NCBI RefSeq assembly: GCF_014635665.1 | Contig: NZ_BMDG01000012.1 | Coordinates: forward strand, 1-64,000 | DNA: 64,000 nt | From: Isoptericola cucumis | Lineage (GTDB): Bacteria > Actinomycetota > Actinomycetes > Actinomycetales > Cellulomonadaceae | Direction: 5' to 3' | Shown: positions 54,165-62,697 of the stretch, in pieces | Layout: each line of letters opens with the position of its first letter | How positions within the stretch are numbered: position 1 is the stretch's first letter | Position numbers and translations under genes: made by a program | The notes under the pieces: generated by a model | The model's database searches: none | What the model was told of the DNA's origin: nothing | The model's input: only the letters and a program-made list of their open reading frames with translations

Positions 54165-54659
54165 TCAAGGGCGGAACGCCGTCTGCCCGTGCGGGGACTT
54201 GGCGAAGGCCAGGACCTTGTCGGTGACCACGCGGTAGACGAGGGCCCGCTGGCCGTGCGGGTCGAACGACTCGTCGTCGTTCTCGAAGTCCCAGGCGTCG
54301 CCGTACCTGTCGCGGAAGCCGTCGGCGAGGCGCCGCAGCTCCGGCCCGCCGACGACGCGCTCCGCCGTGCCCTCCACGACGACGTCGAGCCCGTCGTCCC
54401 ACGCCGCCGAGCCGATGGTGACCGCCACGCGCGGGGCGTGCGCCAGGTTGCGGGCCTTCTGCTCGGCGGGGCCCGTGCAGAAGACGAACCCGCCGTCCGT
54501 CCACAGGCCCACGAGCGGGGTGACGTGCGGGCGCCCGTCCGCGCGCACGGTGACGAGCAGGTAGCCGGTGGCGCCGGCGAGCGCGGCGTCGACCTCCGCC
54601 CACGGGGTGGGGGCGGAGGCCTCGCTGAAGCGGGGGTCGAGCTGTCCGGTGAGGTTCAT
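54165..54659 (-). CDS. Pyridoxamine 5'-phosphate oxidase family protein
   Basis: A 164-residue PNPOx-like split-barrel protein: GYLLVTVRADGRPHVTPLVGLWTDGGFVFCTG, QKARNLAHAPRVAVTIG and GTAERVVG. Binds FMN, haem or F420 in related proteins. It is likely an F420 or flavin-dependent reductase or a general stress protein, not a true PNP oxidase. Ends 48 bp downstream of nothing else on the strand; separate from the ABC permease gene. Confidence 0.87.
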   Translation of the reverse strand: MNLTGQLDPRFSEASAPTPWAEVDAALAGATGYLLVTVRADGRPHVTPLVGLWTDGGFVFCTGPAEQKARNLAHAPRVAVTIGSAAWDDGLDVVVEGTAERVVGGPELRRLADGFRDRYGDAWDFENDDESFDPHGQRALVYRVVTDKVLAFAKSPHGQTAFRP

Positions 54660-54707
54660 GACGGGCAGACCCGCCGGGGCGGGGAAACTCGTCGCCGGCT
54701 TCGGTCG

Positions 54708-55595
54708 CTACTTGATCGCGCCCATCGACAGGCCGCGCACCAGCTGCTTCTGAGCGATCCACCCGGCGAGGATCACCGGCAGCGACGCGAGCAGCGCGGC
54801 GGCGCACAGCCGAGCGAGGAACAGACCTTCGCTGGTCATGGTCGACACGATGAAGATCGGCACGGTCGCCGCCTGCGAGGCGGTGAGGTTGAGGGCGAAG
54901 AAGAACTCGTTCCACGCGAAGATCACGCAGATCAGCGCCGTCGCCGCGATGCCGGGCGCCACCATGGGGATGAGCACCGACCGCAGGGTCTTCATCAGGC
55001 CCGCGCCGTCGACGGCCGCGGCCTCGAGCACCTCGGCCGGGATCTCCTGGAAGAACGAGCGCATCATCCACACCGCGATGGGCAGGTTCATCGCCGTGTA
55101 CAGCACGACGAGCGTCCAGACGTTGTCGAGCACCTTGAGCTGCCCGGCGATGACGTAGATCGGCACGATGACGGCCACGACCGGCAGCATCTTGGTGGAG
55201 ATGAAGAAGAACAGCACGTCGCTGACCTTCTCCACCGGCCGGATCGACAGGGCGTACGCGGCGGGGATGCCGAGCAGCAGCACGAGGACCGTCGAGACGC
55301 CGGTGGCGATCGCCGAGTTCGCGACGTAGGTGCCGGACTCGCCGACCACCGCCCGGAACTGGTCGAGCGTCGGCGTGAAGAACCAGGTGGGCGGGCTCGA
55401 CGACGCCTCGTTCTCCTGCTTGAAGGCCGTCATCGCCATCCAGAGCACGGGGAAGAAGAACCCGAGCGACAGGATCCAGGTGAGCGTGGTCAGCAGGCTC
55501 CCGGTGACACGGCCGCGCGACGCACCGCGGCGCGGCGCCACGTCAGGCGCGGGCCGGCCGGCGGGCGGAGCGGGGGTTGCGGTGGCGGTGCTCAT
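54708..55595 (-). CDS. Carbohydrate ABC transporter permease (MalG-like)
   Basis: A 295-residue inner-membrane permease with six helices and the EAA loop EAAAVDGAGLMKTLRSVLIPMVAPG. AAGG-motif features match MalG/SmoG-type permeases. AAGGAG precedes the ATG. Last gene of the binding-protein/permease/permease operon; no ATPase gene adjacent, so a shared MsiK-like ATPase is presumed. Confidence 0.95.
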   Translation of the reverse strand: MSTATATPAPPAGRPAPDVAPRRGASRGRVTGSLLTTLTWILSLGFFFPVLWMAMTAFKQENEASSSPPTWFFTPTLDQFRAVVGESGTYVANSAIATGVSTVLVLLLGIPAAYALSIRPVEKVSDVLFFFISTKMLPVVAVIVPIYVIAGQLKVLDNVWTLVVLYTAMNLPIAVWMMRSFFQEIPAEVLEAAAVDGAGLMKTLRSVLIPMVAPGIAATALICVIFAWNEFFFALNLTASQAATVPIFIVSTMTSEGLFLARLCAAALLASLPVILAGWIAQKQLVRGLSMGAIK

Positions 55596-55602
55596 GACCT
55601 GC

Positions 55603-56559
55603 TCACTCCTTGACGTCGAAGCTGCGGAAGATGAGCCGCAGCGCGAGGGAGGCGACGATGATCGTGGCGATGACGACGACGACGCCCATCGCGGCGGCCT
55701 GCCCGACGTCGAAGCCCAGGAAGGCGCGCTGGTAGATGTAGAACGGCAGGTTGGCGCTGGCCGTCCCGGGGCCGCCGGCGGTCATGAGGTAGATCTGGTC
55801 GAACGTGTTGACCACGTAGATGATCCCCAGCAGGATCCCGAGCTCGATGTACCGGCGCAGCTGCGGCAGCGTGATCGACGCGAACGTGCGCCACCAGCCG
55901 GCGCCGTCCATCGCGGCGGCCTCGAGCACGTCCTTCGGCTGCGCCTGCAGCCCGGCGAGCACCAGCAGCATCATGAACGGCGTCCACTGCCACACGAGGG
56001 CCATGAGGATGGCGACGATCGGGTAGGTCGACGTCCAGTCGACGGGGTCGATGCCCACCAACCCGAGGGTCCAGTTGAACAGCCCGTACGTCGGGTTCAG
56101 CATCGCCATCGACCACAGCACGGAGGTCGCGACCGGCATGATGAGGAACGGCGTGATGAGCAGCGTGCGCGCCACCCCGCGCCCCCGGAACGGGCGGTCC
56201 AGCAGGATCGCGAGCACGATGCCGAGCACCATCGCCACGAGCACGCACCCGAGCGTGATGACGACCGAGTTCAGCGCCGTCTGGCGGAACACCGAGTCGC
56301 GCGCGATGTCCAGGTAGTTCGAGAGCCCGACGAAGATGTCGGAGTCGGGCCGCAGCAGGTTCCGCGAGTGCAGCGAGTACCAGATCGTCACGAGGAACGG
56401 GATCTGCGTGACGACGATCGTGAAGATCAGCGCGGGCAGCAGCGGCGCCCGGCGGCGCCACCGCTCGGCGGACGGGTACTGGTGCTTGTCGGCGCGGCGG
56501 GCCGCCCGCTGCGACTCGGCACGGCGGGCGCTGCCGGCGTGCGCGGCGACGGTGGTCAT
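55603..56559 (-). CDS. Sugar ABC transporter permease (MalF-like)
   Basis: A 318-residue permease with six helices, EAA loop EAAAMDGAGWWRTFASITLPQL, and a basic 35-residue N-terminus. MalF/SmoF-type. Starts with a 4-bp overlap with the binding-protein gene; 7 bp before the second permease. Together they form the membrane channel for a sugar or polyol. Confidence 0.95.
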   Translation of the reverse strand: MTTVAAHAGSARRAESQRAARRADKHQYPSAERWRRRAPLLPALIFTIVVTQIPFLVTIWYSLHSRNLLRPDSDIFVGLSNYLDIARDSVFRQTALNSVVITLGCVLVAMVLGIVLAILLDRPFRGRGVARTLLITPFLIMPVATSVLWSMAMLNPTYGLFNWTLGLVGIDPVDWTSTYPIVAILMALVWQWTPFMMLLVLAGLQAQPKDVLEAAAMDGAGWWRTFASITLPQLRRYIELGILLGIIYVVNTFDQIYLMTAGGPGTASANLPFYIYQRAFLGFDVGQAAAMGVVVVIATIIVASLALRLIFRSFDVKE

Positions 56560-58007
56560 CGGGGGCCTCCGGGCTCGGGGTCGGACGCGGCGTCCTGCTC
56601 GTTCCGGTACGTCTCGGCGACGGTCTCGGCGTACCGCTGCGACTGCTCGAGCGCCTCGTCCACCGTCTTCTGGCCGGCGACGGCGGCCGAGATCTGCTGG
56701 CCGACGCGGGTGCCGAGGTCCTGGAACTCCGGGATCCCGACGAACTGGATCCCCGGGTACGGGACGGGCTGGAGCATCGTGTCCTCCTGGGTGGCCTCGC
56801 CCATCGCGGTCAGGGTCGCGTCGGCGTACGCCTCGGAGACCTCCGCGTACTCGGGGATCTCGTAGGTCGACAGCCGGCTGCCGGGGGGCACGCGCTCCCA
56901 GGACAGCTTCTCGCCGACGAGCTGGATGTAGTCCTTGTCGGTCATCCAGGAGACGAAGTCCCAGGCGGCGTCCTTGTGCTCGCTCGTCGACGGGATCGCC
57001 AGCGACCAGGAGTACAGCCAGCCGGCTGCGTCGGTCTTCTCCACCGGCGCGGGCACGTAACCGGTCTTGCCCGCGACGGTGGACGACGCGGGGTCCTCGA
57101 TGGAGGAGACCATCGACGTCGCGTCGTACCACATGGCCGCGTTGCCCTGCGCGAAGCGGGTGAGGCAGTCGCCGAAGCCGGACGTCGCCGCGCCGGGCTG
57201 GCCGTGCTCGCGGACGGTGTCGACGTAGGTCTGCACGGCCTCCTTCACCTCGGGCGAGTCGAGCCGCGCGTTCCAGCCCTCGTCGAACCACTGCCCGCCG
57301 AACGTGTTCATCACGGTGCTCAGCGGCGCCATCACCTCGCCCCAGCCGGCGAGGCCGCGCAGGCAGATGCCGGAGAAGTCCTGGGCCGGGTCTTCCAGCT
57401 CGGCGGCGAGCTCCTGCACGTCGTCCCAGGTGGGCCGGTCGGGCATCTCGAGCCCGGCCTCGGCGAAGACGTCCTCGCGGTAGGCGAGGAACGACGACTC
57501 GCCGTAGAACGGCACGGAGTACAGGTCGCCGTCGACGGACAGCGCGTCGCGCACGCTCGGCACGAAGTCGTCCGGGTCGTAGCCCTCGGTCTCCTCGGCG
57601 TACGGCTGCAGGTTCTCGATCCAGCCGTTCTCGGCCCACATCGGGGTCTCGTAGTTGGAGATCATCACGACGTCGAACTCGCCGCCGCCCGTCGCGACGG
57701 AGGCCGTGATCTTGGCGCGGGCCTCGTTCTCCGGCAGCGACACGAACTGCACGTCGATGCCGGGGTGCTCCGCCCGGAACTCGTCCTGGAGGGAGATCGC
57801 GTCCTGCATCTGCGGGTTGGAGACGATGGCGACGACGATCTGCTCGCCGTCTCCCCCGCCCACCGCGCCCGCCCCGGCGCAGGCGGTGGCGCCGAGGCTC
57901 AGGGCGACGAGGCCGGCGGCGGCCGCCGAGGCGCGCCGTCGCCCACGGGGTCGGGACGCGCGGGGTCGGCGGGTGGTGCGGGCCGGTGCGCCGGGTGGTC
58001 GGAACAT
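56556..58007 (-). CDS. ABC transporter substrate-binding lipoprotein (sugar/polyol)
   Basis: A 483-residue solute-binding protein. Signal and lipobox GATACAG place Cys near residue 44. Family SBP_bac_1: VVAIVSNPQMQDAISLQDEF, PFYGESSFLAYREDVFAEAGL, MWYDATSMVSSIEDP, WLYSWSLAIPSTSEHKDAAWDFVSWM. Resembles sorbitol/mannitol-type binding proteins in having SWSLAI... and TMLQPVPYPGIQFVGIPEFQDLGTRVGQQI. GAGGAC precedes ATG 58007. Divergent from SorC. Confidence 0.93.
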   Translation of the reverse strand: MFRPPGAPARTTRRPRASRPRGRRRASAAAAGLVALSLGATACAGAGAVGGGDGEQIVVAIVSNPQMQDAISLQDEFRAEHPGIDVQFVSLPENEARAKITASVATGGGEFDVVMISNYETPMWAENGWIENLQPYAEETEGYDPDDFVPSVRDALSVDGDLYSVPFYGESSFLAYREDVFAEAGLEMPDRPTWDDVQELAAELEDPAQDFSGICLRGLAGWGEVMAPLSTVMNTFGGQWFDEGWNARLDSPEVKEAVQTYVDTVREHGQPGAATSGFGDCLTRFAQGNAAMWYDATSMVSSIEDPASSTVAGKTGYVPAPVEKTDAAGWLYSWSLAIPSTSEHKDAAWDFVSWMTDKDYIQLVGEKLSWERVPPGSRLSTYEIPEYAEVSEAYADATLTAMGEATQEDTMLQPVPYPGIQFVGIPEFQDLGTRVGQQISAAVAGQKTVDEALEQSQRYAETVAETYRNEQDAASDPEPGGPR

Positions 58008-58052
58008 CGCTGTCCTCACGTGTCTCGGTGCGTCGAGCGCGCCCGCCGTGCA

Positions 58053-58130
58053 CAGATGAGAGGCGGCGCTGCGCTCATCTGTCACGACAGTAGCCCGCTA
58101 TGCTCAGGTGAGCAAGACACCGCGCTCATC
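58053..58130. promoter_or_regulatory. SorC operator cluster
   Basis: CAGATGAG (58053-58060) with CTCATCTG (58074-58081), TGCTCA-gg-TGAGCA (58101-58114) and GCTCATC (58124-58130). All share the GCTCA/TGAGC core, giving five half-sites between the two divergent promoters. This suits a tetrameric SorC regulator. Confidence 0.65.
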
Positions 58131-58180
58131 CGGTCGCACGCAGGCGTGCGCCGCTCGCTCCGCCGCTCACAGGAGACTCC

Positions 58181-59122
58181 GTGACCCATCCCGCCCACGC
58201 CAGGCTCCTCGTCGACGTGAGCCGCGACTACTACCTCGACGGCCGGTCCAAGGTGGAGATCGCCCAGCACCGCGGCATCTCCCGCTTCCAGGTGGCCCGG
58301 CTGCTCACGGAGGCCCGCGAGTCCGGCGTGGTGCGCATCGAGATCGCGCCGCCGGCCCATCTCGACGGCGACCGGGCGGGGCGGCTCGCCGACCTGCTGG
58401 GCGCGCGCGACGTGGTGATCGTGCCGTCCGGGGCCGACCCGGCGGCGACGCGCGACGCGGCCGCCCACGCCCTCGCGAGCATCCTGGCCGCCCGCGTGCA
58501 CGCGGGCATGACGGTCGGCGTGTCCTGGTCGCGCACCATCGAGACCGCGGTCGGCCTCCTCGGTGCCCTGCCGCCCTGCGAGGTCGTCCAGCTCGTCGGC
58601 GCCCTGCCGGTCAGCGGCGCCGGCGACTCGCTCGGCCTGATCGAGCGGTTCCGCGGCATGGAGGGGGTGCGCACCTGGCCCGTGTGGTCGCCGATGCTCG
58701 TGGGCGACCCGGCCACCGCCGCCGGGATGCGGCGGCAGACGGAGATCGCCGCCGCGCTCGACCGGGCGGACGCCCTCGACCTCGCCGTGGTCGCCGTCGG
58801 TGCCTGGACGAGCGACGGCTCCACCGTCTACCCCCTCATCACCGAGGAGGACCGGCGCGCCGCGACCGAGGCCGGGGCCGCCGCCGAGTGCTCCGGGCGA
58901 CTCCTCGCCGCCGACGGGAGCGCCGTGCTCACCCCGCTCGACGCCCGGGTCGTCGGCGTGACGCTGGAGCAGCTCGCCCGGACGCCCGAGGTGCTCGCCG
59001 TCGGGTACGGGGCGCACACGGCGACGGCGCTCCGCGCGGCCGTGGCCGGGATCGGCGTCACGACGCTGGTGTGCGACGAGGCCGCGGCCCTGGCCCTCGA
59101 GGAACAGGCCCCCTCGACCTGA
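58181..59122 (+). CDS. SorC family transcriptional regulator
   Basis: A 313-residue regulator. N-terminal HTH SRDYYLDGRSKVEIAQHRGISRFQVARLLTEAR and a SorC sugar-binding domain (VGVSWSRTIETAVGLLGALPPCEVVQLVGAL; VGAW; VVGVTLEQLARTPEVLAVGYG). Responds to phosphorylated sugars. AGGAG precedes GTG 58181. Divergent from the ABC operon and thus its expected regulator. Confidence 0.93.
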   Translation: MTHPAHARLLVDVSRDYYLDGRSKVEIAQHRGISRFQVARLLTEARESGVVRIEIAPPAHLDGDRAGRLADLLGARDVVIVPSGADPAATRDAAAHALASILAARVHAGMTVGVSWSRTIETAVGLLGALPPCEVVQLVGALPVSGAGDSLGLIERFRGMEGVRTWPVWSPMLVGDPATAAGMRRQTEIAAALDRADALDLAVVAVGAWTSDGSTVYPLITEEDRRAATEAGAAAECSGRLLAADGSAVLTPLDARVVGVTLEQLARTPEVLAVGYGAHTATALRAAVAGIGVTTLVCDEAAALALEEQAPST

Positions 59123-59241
59123 GCGCCGCGGGCACGGTGCGGCCACGGTGCGGGCACGGTGCGGCCGCCTTGCGGACATGCGCCGGCCGTCCGAGCCTGG
59201 GACTGACCGCGGCAGGGTGCCGCACGCACGAGGAGGTCGCC

Positions 59242-60336
59242 ATGGCCGACACCGGCGAGCAGCACAGGAGCCCGGACGCCGACGCCGGACCGGGCGTGGG
59301 CGTGCCCGACACCCCCCGCACTCCCGCCGAGGCACCGCCGCCGTCGTGGGGGCGGGCGCTCAAGGGCAGCGTCCGGGAGTTCGGCGCAGACCAGTGCACC
59401 GACCTCGCCGCCGGGCTCACGTACTACGCCGTCCTGGCCTCGGCCCCCGCGCTGCTGGCCCTCGTGTCGCTCCTCGGGTTCGTGGGCGACGCCGAGAAGG
59501 CGCTCGACTCCGTGATGAGCACCGTCTCGGAGTTCCTCCCGCAGGACATGATCGACATCGTCGAGCCCCTCGTGGAGAACGCCGTGGGCAACACCGGTGC
59601 GGGGATCGCGTTCGTCGTCGGGCTGGTGCTGGCGCTGTGGTCCGCCTCCGGCTACGTGGGCGCCTTCGGCCGGGCCATGAACCGCGTGTACGACGTCCCC
59701 GAGGGCCGCCCGGTGTGGAAGCTGCGGCCCGCGATGCTCGGGGTCACCCTGGTCGTCGTGATCATCGCCGCGCTGGTCGTGGCGAGCCTGGTGCTGTCCG
59801 GCCCCGTCGCCCGCGCGGTGGGCTCGGCGGTCGGGCTGGGCGACGCCGCGATCACGGTGTGGAGCATCGCGAAGTGGCCGGTCGCGCTGCTGCTCGTGGT
59901 GGTCGCGATCGCGATGCTCTACCACTTCACGCCCAACGTGAAGCGCCCGCGGTTCCGCTGGGTGAGCGCCGGCGCGCTGGTCGCGATCGTGGTCGCGGCG
60001 ATCGCCTCCGCGGCGTTCGGGCTGTACGTCGGCAGCAGCTTCTCCAGCTACGGCTCGTACGGCATCCTCGCCACGTTCATCGTGCTGCTCCTGTGGCTGT
60101 GGATCATCAACCTCGTCCTGCTGTTCGGCGCCGAGCTCGACTCCGAGCTGGAGCGCACCCGCGAGCTGAACGACGGCATCGCGGCCGAGGAGCGCGTCCA
60201 GCTCCCGCCCCGCGACACGAAGGCCAGCGACAAGAAGGCCGCCAAGCGCGCCGACGCCGTGGCCGAGGCGCGCAAGGTGCGCGAACGGGCCGCCCGCGAC
60301 GACGCGGCACACGACGAGGCTCCGACGCGGCCCTGA
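59242..60336 (+). CDS. YihY/BrkB family inner-membrane protein
   Basis: A 364-residue protein with six helices. LAAGLTYYAVLASAPALLALVSLLGF is the diagnostic first motif, and VGSSFSSYGSYGILATFIVLLLWLWIINLVLLFGAELDSELERTR the last. Function poorly known; early claims of RNase BN activity were withdrawn for this family. C-terminal Lys/Arg-rich tail. GAGGAGG ribosome site. A short 11-bp tandem repeat (three copies) lies upstream at 59133-59164. Confidence 0.92.
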   Translation: MADTGEQHRSPDADAGPGVGVPDTPRTPAEAPPPSWGRALKGSVREFGADQCTDLAAGLTYYAVLASAPALLALVSLLGFVGDAEKALDSVMSTVSEFLPQDMIDIVEPLVENAVGNTGAGIAFVVGLVLALWSASGYVGAFGRAMNRVYDVPEGRPVWKLRPAMLGVTLVVVIIAALVVASLVLSGPVARAVGSAVGLGDAAITVWSIAKWPVALLLVVVAIAMLYHFTPNVKRPRFRWVSAGALVAIVVAAIASAAFGLYVGSSFSSYGSYGILATFIVLLLWLWIINLVLLFGAELDSELERTRELNDGIAAEERVQLPPRDTKASDKKAAKRADAVAEARKVRERAARDDAAHDEAPTRP

Positions 60337-60372
60337 GCGACCGCCGACGCAGCCCCGCGCGGGCGGGACGGG

Positions 60373-60855
60373 TCAGGCCCTGGGCAGGTCGCCTGGCAGG
60401 TCGCCCGCCGGCCCGGCCTCGGGGTCCAGCCGGGCCCAGACGTCGGCCAGGCACCGCAGCCGGTCGTCGTCGAGGCGGTCGAAGAACAGCTCCCGCAGGT
60501 CGCCGTGATGCTGCCGCCAGGCGCGGCGCATCAGCGCCCGTCCCTCGTCGGTCAGGGCCGCGTCGACGCTCCGGCCGTCGACCCGCGACCGGCGACGCTC
60601 GATCAGCCCGCGCCGCTCCAGCCGGTCGGCCAGGCGGGTGAACCCACCGGTCGTCATCAGGCGACGCCGGGCGAGCTCCGACATCCGCATGCCCTCGGGG
60701 CCGGCCTCGCCGAGCAGGGCCAGGACGCTGTACTCCGCCATGCTGACGTTCATCGTCGCGAGCCGTGACTCCAGCTCGCGCCAGATCCGGTCGTGGGCGT
60801 AGAGGAACCCGCGCCACGCCTCCTGCTCGAGGTCCTGCAGCCCGTCGGTCGCCAT
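60373..60855 (-). CDS. MarR family transcriptional regulator
   Basis: A 160-residue MarR protein. wHTH core: SMAEYSVLALLGEAGPEGMRMSELARRRLMTTGGFTRLADRLERRGLIERRRSRVDGRSVDAALTDEGR. ATG 60855 follows TACCGT (60863-60868, minus strand) by 7 nt: leaderless. Divergent from the LLM oxidoreductase gene, with a palindrome between them. Confidence 0.93.
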   Translation of the reverse strand: MATDGLQDLEQEAWRGFLYAHDRIWRELESRLATMNVSMAEYSVLALLGEAGPEGMRMSELARRRLMTTGGFTRLADRLERRGLIERRRSRVDGRSVDAALTDEGRALMRRAWRQHHGDLRELFFDRLDDDRLRCLADVWARLDPEAGPAGDLPGDLPRA

Positions 60856-60920
60856 GGCGAGCACGGTATCCGGACGTCGTGGGCGGAACCAGCCGGCCAC
60901 CCACGGCTCGGCGGAATATC

Positions 60921-60934
60921 TGTCTGCGCAGACA
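60921..60934. promoter_or_regulatory. MarR operator
   Basis: TGTCTGCGCAGACA, a perfect 14-bp palindrome between the MarR and LLM genes, typical of a MarR dimer site. Confidence 0.65.
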
Positions 60935-60980
60935 AGTTATGCGGCGGACCCGGCAGCACCGTCCGACGAGAGGAAGAGCG

Positions 60981-62042
60981 ATGCCCTTCGAGATCGGGAT
61001 CATGACGTTCGGAGAGGTCACCACCGACCCCCGCACGGGTTCCACGCCGTCCCCGCGCCAGCGGGTCCGCGAGACCGTCGAGCAGGCACGGGTCGCCGAC
61101 CAGGTCGGCCTCGACGTCTTCGGGGTCGGGGAGCACCATCGGACCGACTTCGTCGGCTCCGCCCCGACCGTCCTGCTCGCGGCGGCCGCGGAGCACACCG
61201 AGAACATCAGGCTCACGAGCTCCGTGACCGTGCTCAGCTCGGACGACCCCGTGCGGGTCTGGGAACAGTTCGCCACGATCGACCAGCTGTCCGGCGGGCG
61301 GGCGGAGATCATCGCCGGCCGAGGGTCGTACTCCGAGTCGTTCCCGCTCTTCGGGTACGACCTCGGCGACTACGCGGAGCTCTTCCGGGAGAAGCTCGAC
61401 CTGCTCCTGGCGATCCGCGAGCAGAACCCGCTGACCTGGCAGGGGCGGCTGCGTCCCTCGCTGGTGGACGCCGACATCGCGCCCCGCGCCTTCGGCGACA
61501 CCATCCCGGTCTGGGTGGGGGTCGGCGGCTCGCCGGCCTCGGCCGTCAGCACCGGCAGGCTCGGGCTGCCCATGGCGATGGCCCTCCTGCTGGGCCCCAT
61601 CACCTTCCACGAGCGGACGCTCGCGCTGTACCGGGAGGCGGCCGCGTCCGCGGGCCACGACGCCGACGCGCTGCCGGTGAGCATCAACACCCACGGCTAC
61701 GTCGGCGCCACGAGCCAGGGGGCGAGGGACCTCATGTACCCCTCCTTCGTGCAGGGCATGGCGGAGAACAACCACCAGCGCGGCGCGGGGTTCCCCCTGT
61801 CCCGCCCGTCGTTCGACGCGCTCTCGGCCCCCGGCGCCGGGCTGCTCGTCGGCAGCCCCCAGGAGGTCGTCGACAAGCTGCTCGCCTACCACGAGCTCTA
61901 CGGGCTGGACCGCGCCATCGTCCACATGGGGTTCGGAGGGATGGCGCAGAAGGACCACCTGGAGGCGATCGAGCGGCTGGGCACCGAGGTGGCGCCGGTC
62001 GTGCGCCGCGAGGTGGCCGCCGCCGAGAGGAGCGCGGCATGA
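60981..62042 (+). CDS. LLM class flavin-dependent oxidoreductase
   Basis: A 353-residue luciferase-like monooxygenase: GIMTFGEVTTDPRTG, FGVGEHHRTDFVGSAP, RLTSSVTVLSSDDPVRVWEQFATIDQLSGGRAEIIAGRGSY and PVWVGVGGSPASAV. Uses FMN or F420. AGAGGAAG before ATG 60981. Its stop overlaps the FMN reductase by 4 bp, so the reductase likely supplies reduced flavin. MarR-regulated pair. Confidence 0.94.
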   Translation: MPFEIGIMTFGEVTTDPRTGSTPSPRQRVRETVEQARVADQVGLDVFGVGEHHRTDFVGSAPTVLLAAAAEHTENIRLTSSVTVLSSDDPVRVWEQFATIDQLSGGRAEIIAGRGSYSESFPLFGYDLGDYAELFREKLDLLLAIREQNPLTWQGRLRPSLVDADIAPRAFGDTIPVWVGVGGSPASAVSTGRLGLPMAMALLLGPITFHERTLALYREAAASAGHDADALPVSINTHGYVGATSQGARDLMYPSFVQGMAENNHQRGAGFPLSRPSFDALSAPGAGLLVGSPQEVVDKLLAYHELYGLDRAIVHMGFGGMAQKDHLEAIERLGTEVAPVVRREVAAAERSAA

Positions 62043-62695
62043 CCACGACCTCCGCCACCACGACCTCGGCCGGCGCGACGGCGGTCCCGCGTCCCACGAC
62101 GGCCGGCGGCGCGTCGTCCGCCGACACCGCGCCCACCCCGGACCCCGGGAGCGCGCGGCTGCGGGTCGTCGTCGTCAACGGCAGCCCGAGCCGGCCGTCC
62201 AAGACGATGGGGCTCACCTCCGTGGTCCTGGACACGCTGGCCGAGATGCTCCCGACCGAGGCGTCGCAGGTCGACGTCTACCGGCTCGGCCACGGGTTCA
62301 CCGACGCGACCTCGCGGGACGAGGTCACGCCGGACGTCGAGTCCGCGCTGCACCGTGCCGAGGAGGCCGACCTGCTCGTCGCCGCCGCGCCGGTCTTCCG
62401 CGGGTCCTACCCGGGCATGTTCAAGCACTTCTTCGACCTGGTGGACCAGTACGCGCTCGCCAACAAGGCCGTGCTCCTCGTGGCCACCGGCGGCAGCGAC
62501 CGCCACGCCCTCGTGCTGGAGCACGCCATGCGCCCCCTCTTCGCCTTCTTCCAGGCGATGACCGTGCCGGTCGCGTTCTACGCGTCGTCCGGGGACTTCG
62601 ACGGCACGCTCCTGCTCAACCCCCGCGTCTACGGGCGCGTCCAGATGGGCCTCCAGGACGTCGCGGGACTGCTCAGGTCCCGCGCGACCGGCTGA
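62039..62695 (+). CDS. NADPH-dependent FMN reductase (CE1759-like)
   Basis: A 218-residue flavodoxin-fold reductase. After a Thr/Ala-rich N-terminus of 40 residues: VVVVNGSPSRPSKTMGLTSVVLDTL (FMN phosphate loop), VAAAPVFRGSYPGMFKHFFDLVD and ATGGSDRHALVLEHAMRPLFAFF. Matches the CE1759 FMN reductase family often partnered with LLM monooxygenases. ATGA overlap with the LLM gene. Confidence 0.93.
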   Translation: MTTTSATTTSAGATAVPRPTTAGGASSADTAPTPDPGSARLRVVVVNGSPSRPSKTMGLTSVVLDTLAEMLPTEASQVDVYRLGHGFTDATSRDEVTPDVESALHRAEEADLLVAAAPVFRGSYPGMFKHFFDLVDQYALANKAVLLVATGGSDRHALVLEHAMRPLFAFFQAMTVPVAFYASSGDFDGTLLLNPRVYGRVQMGLQDVAGLLRSRATG

Positions 62696-62697
62696 GG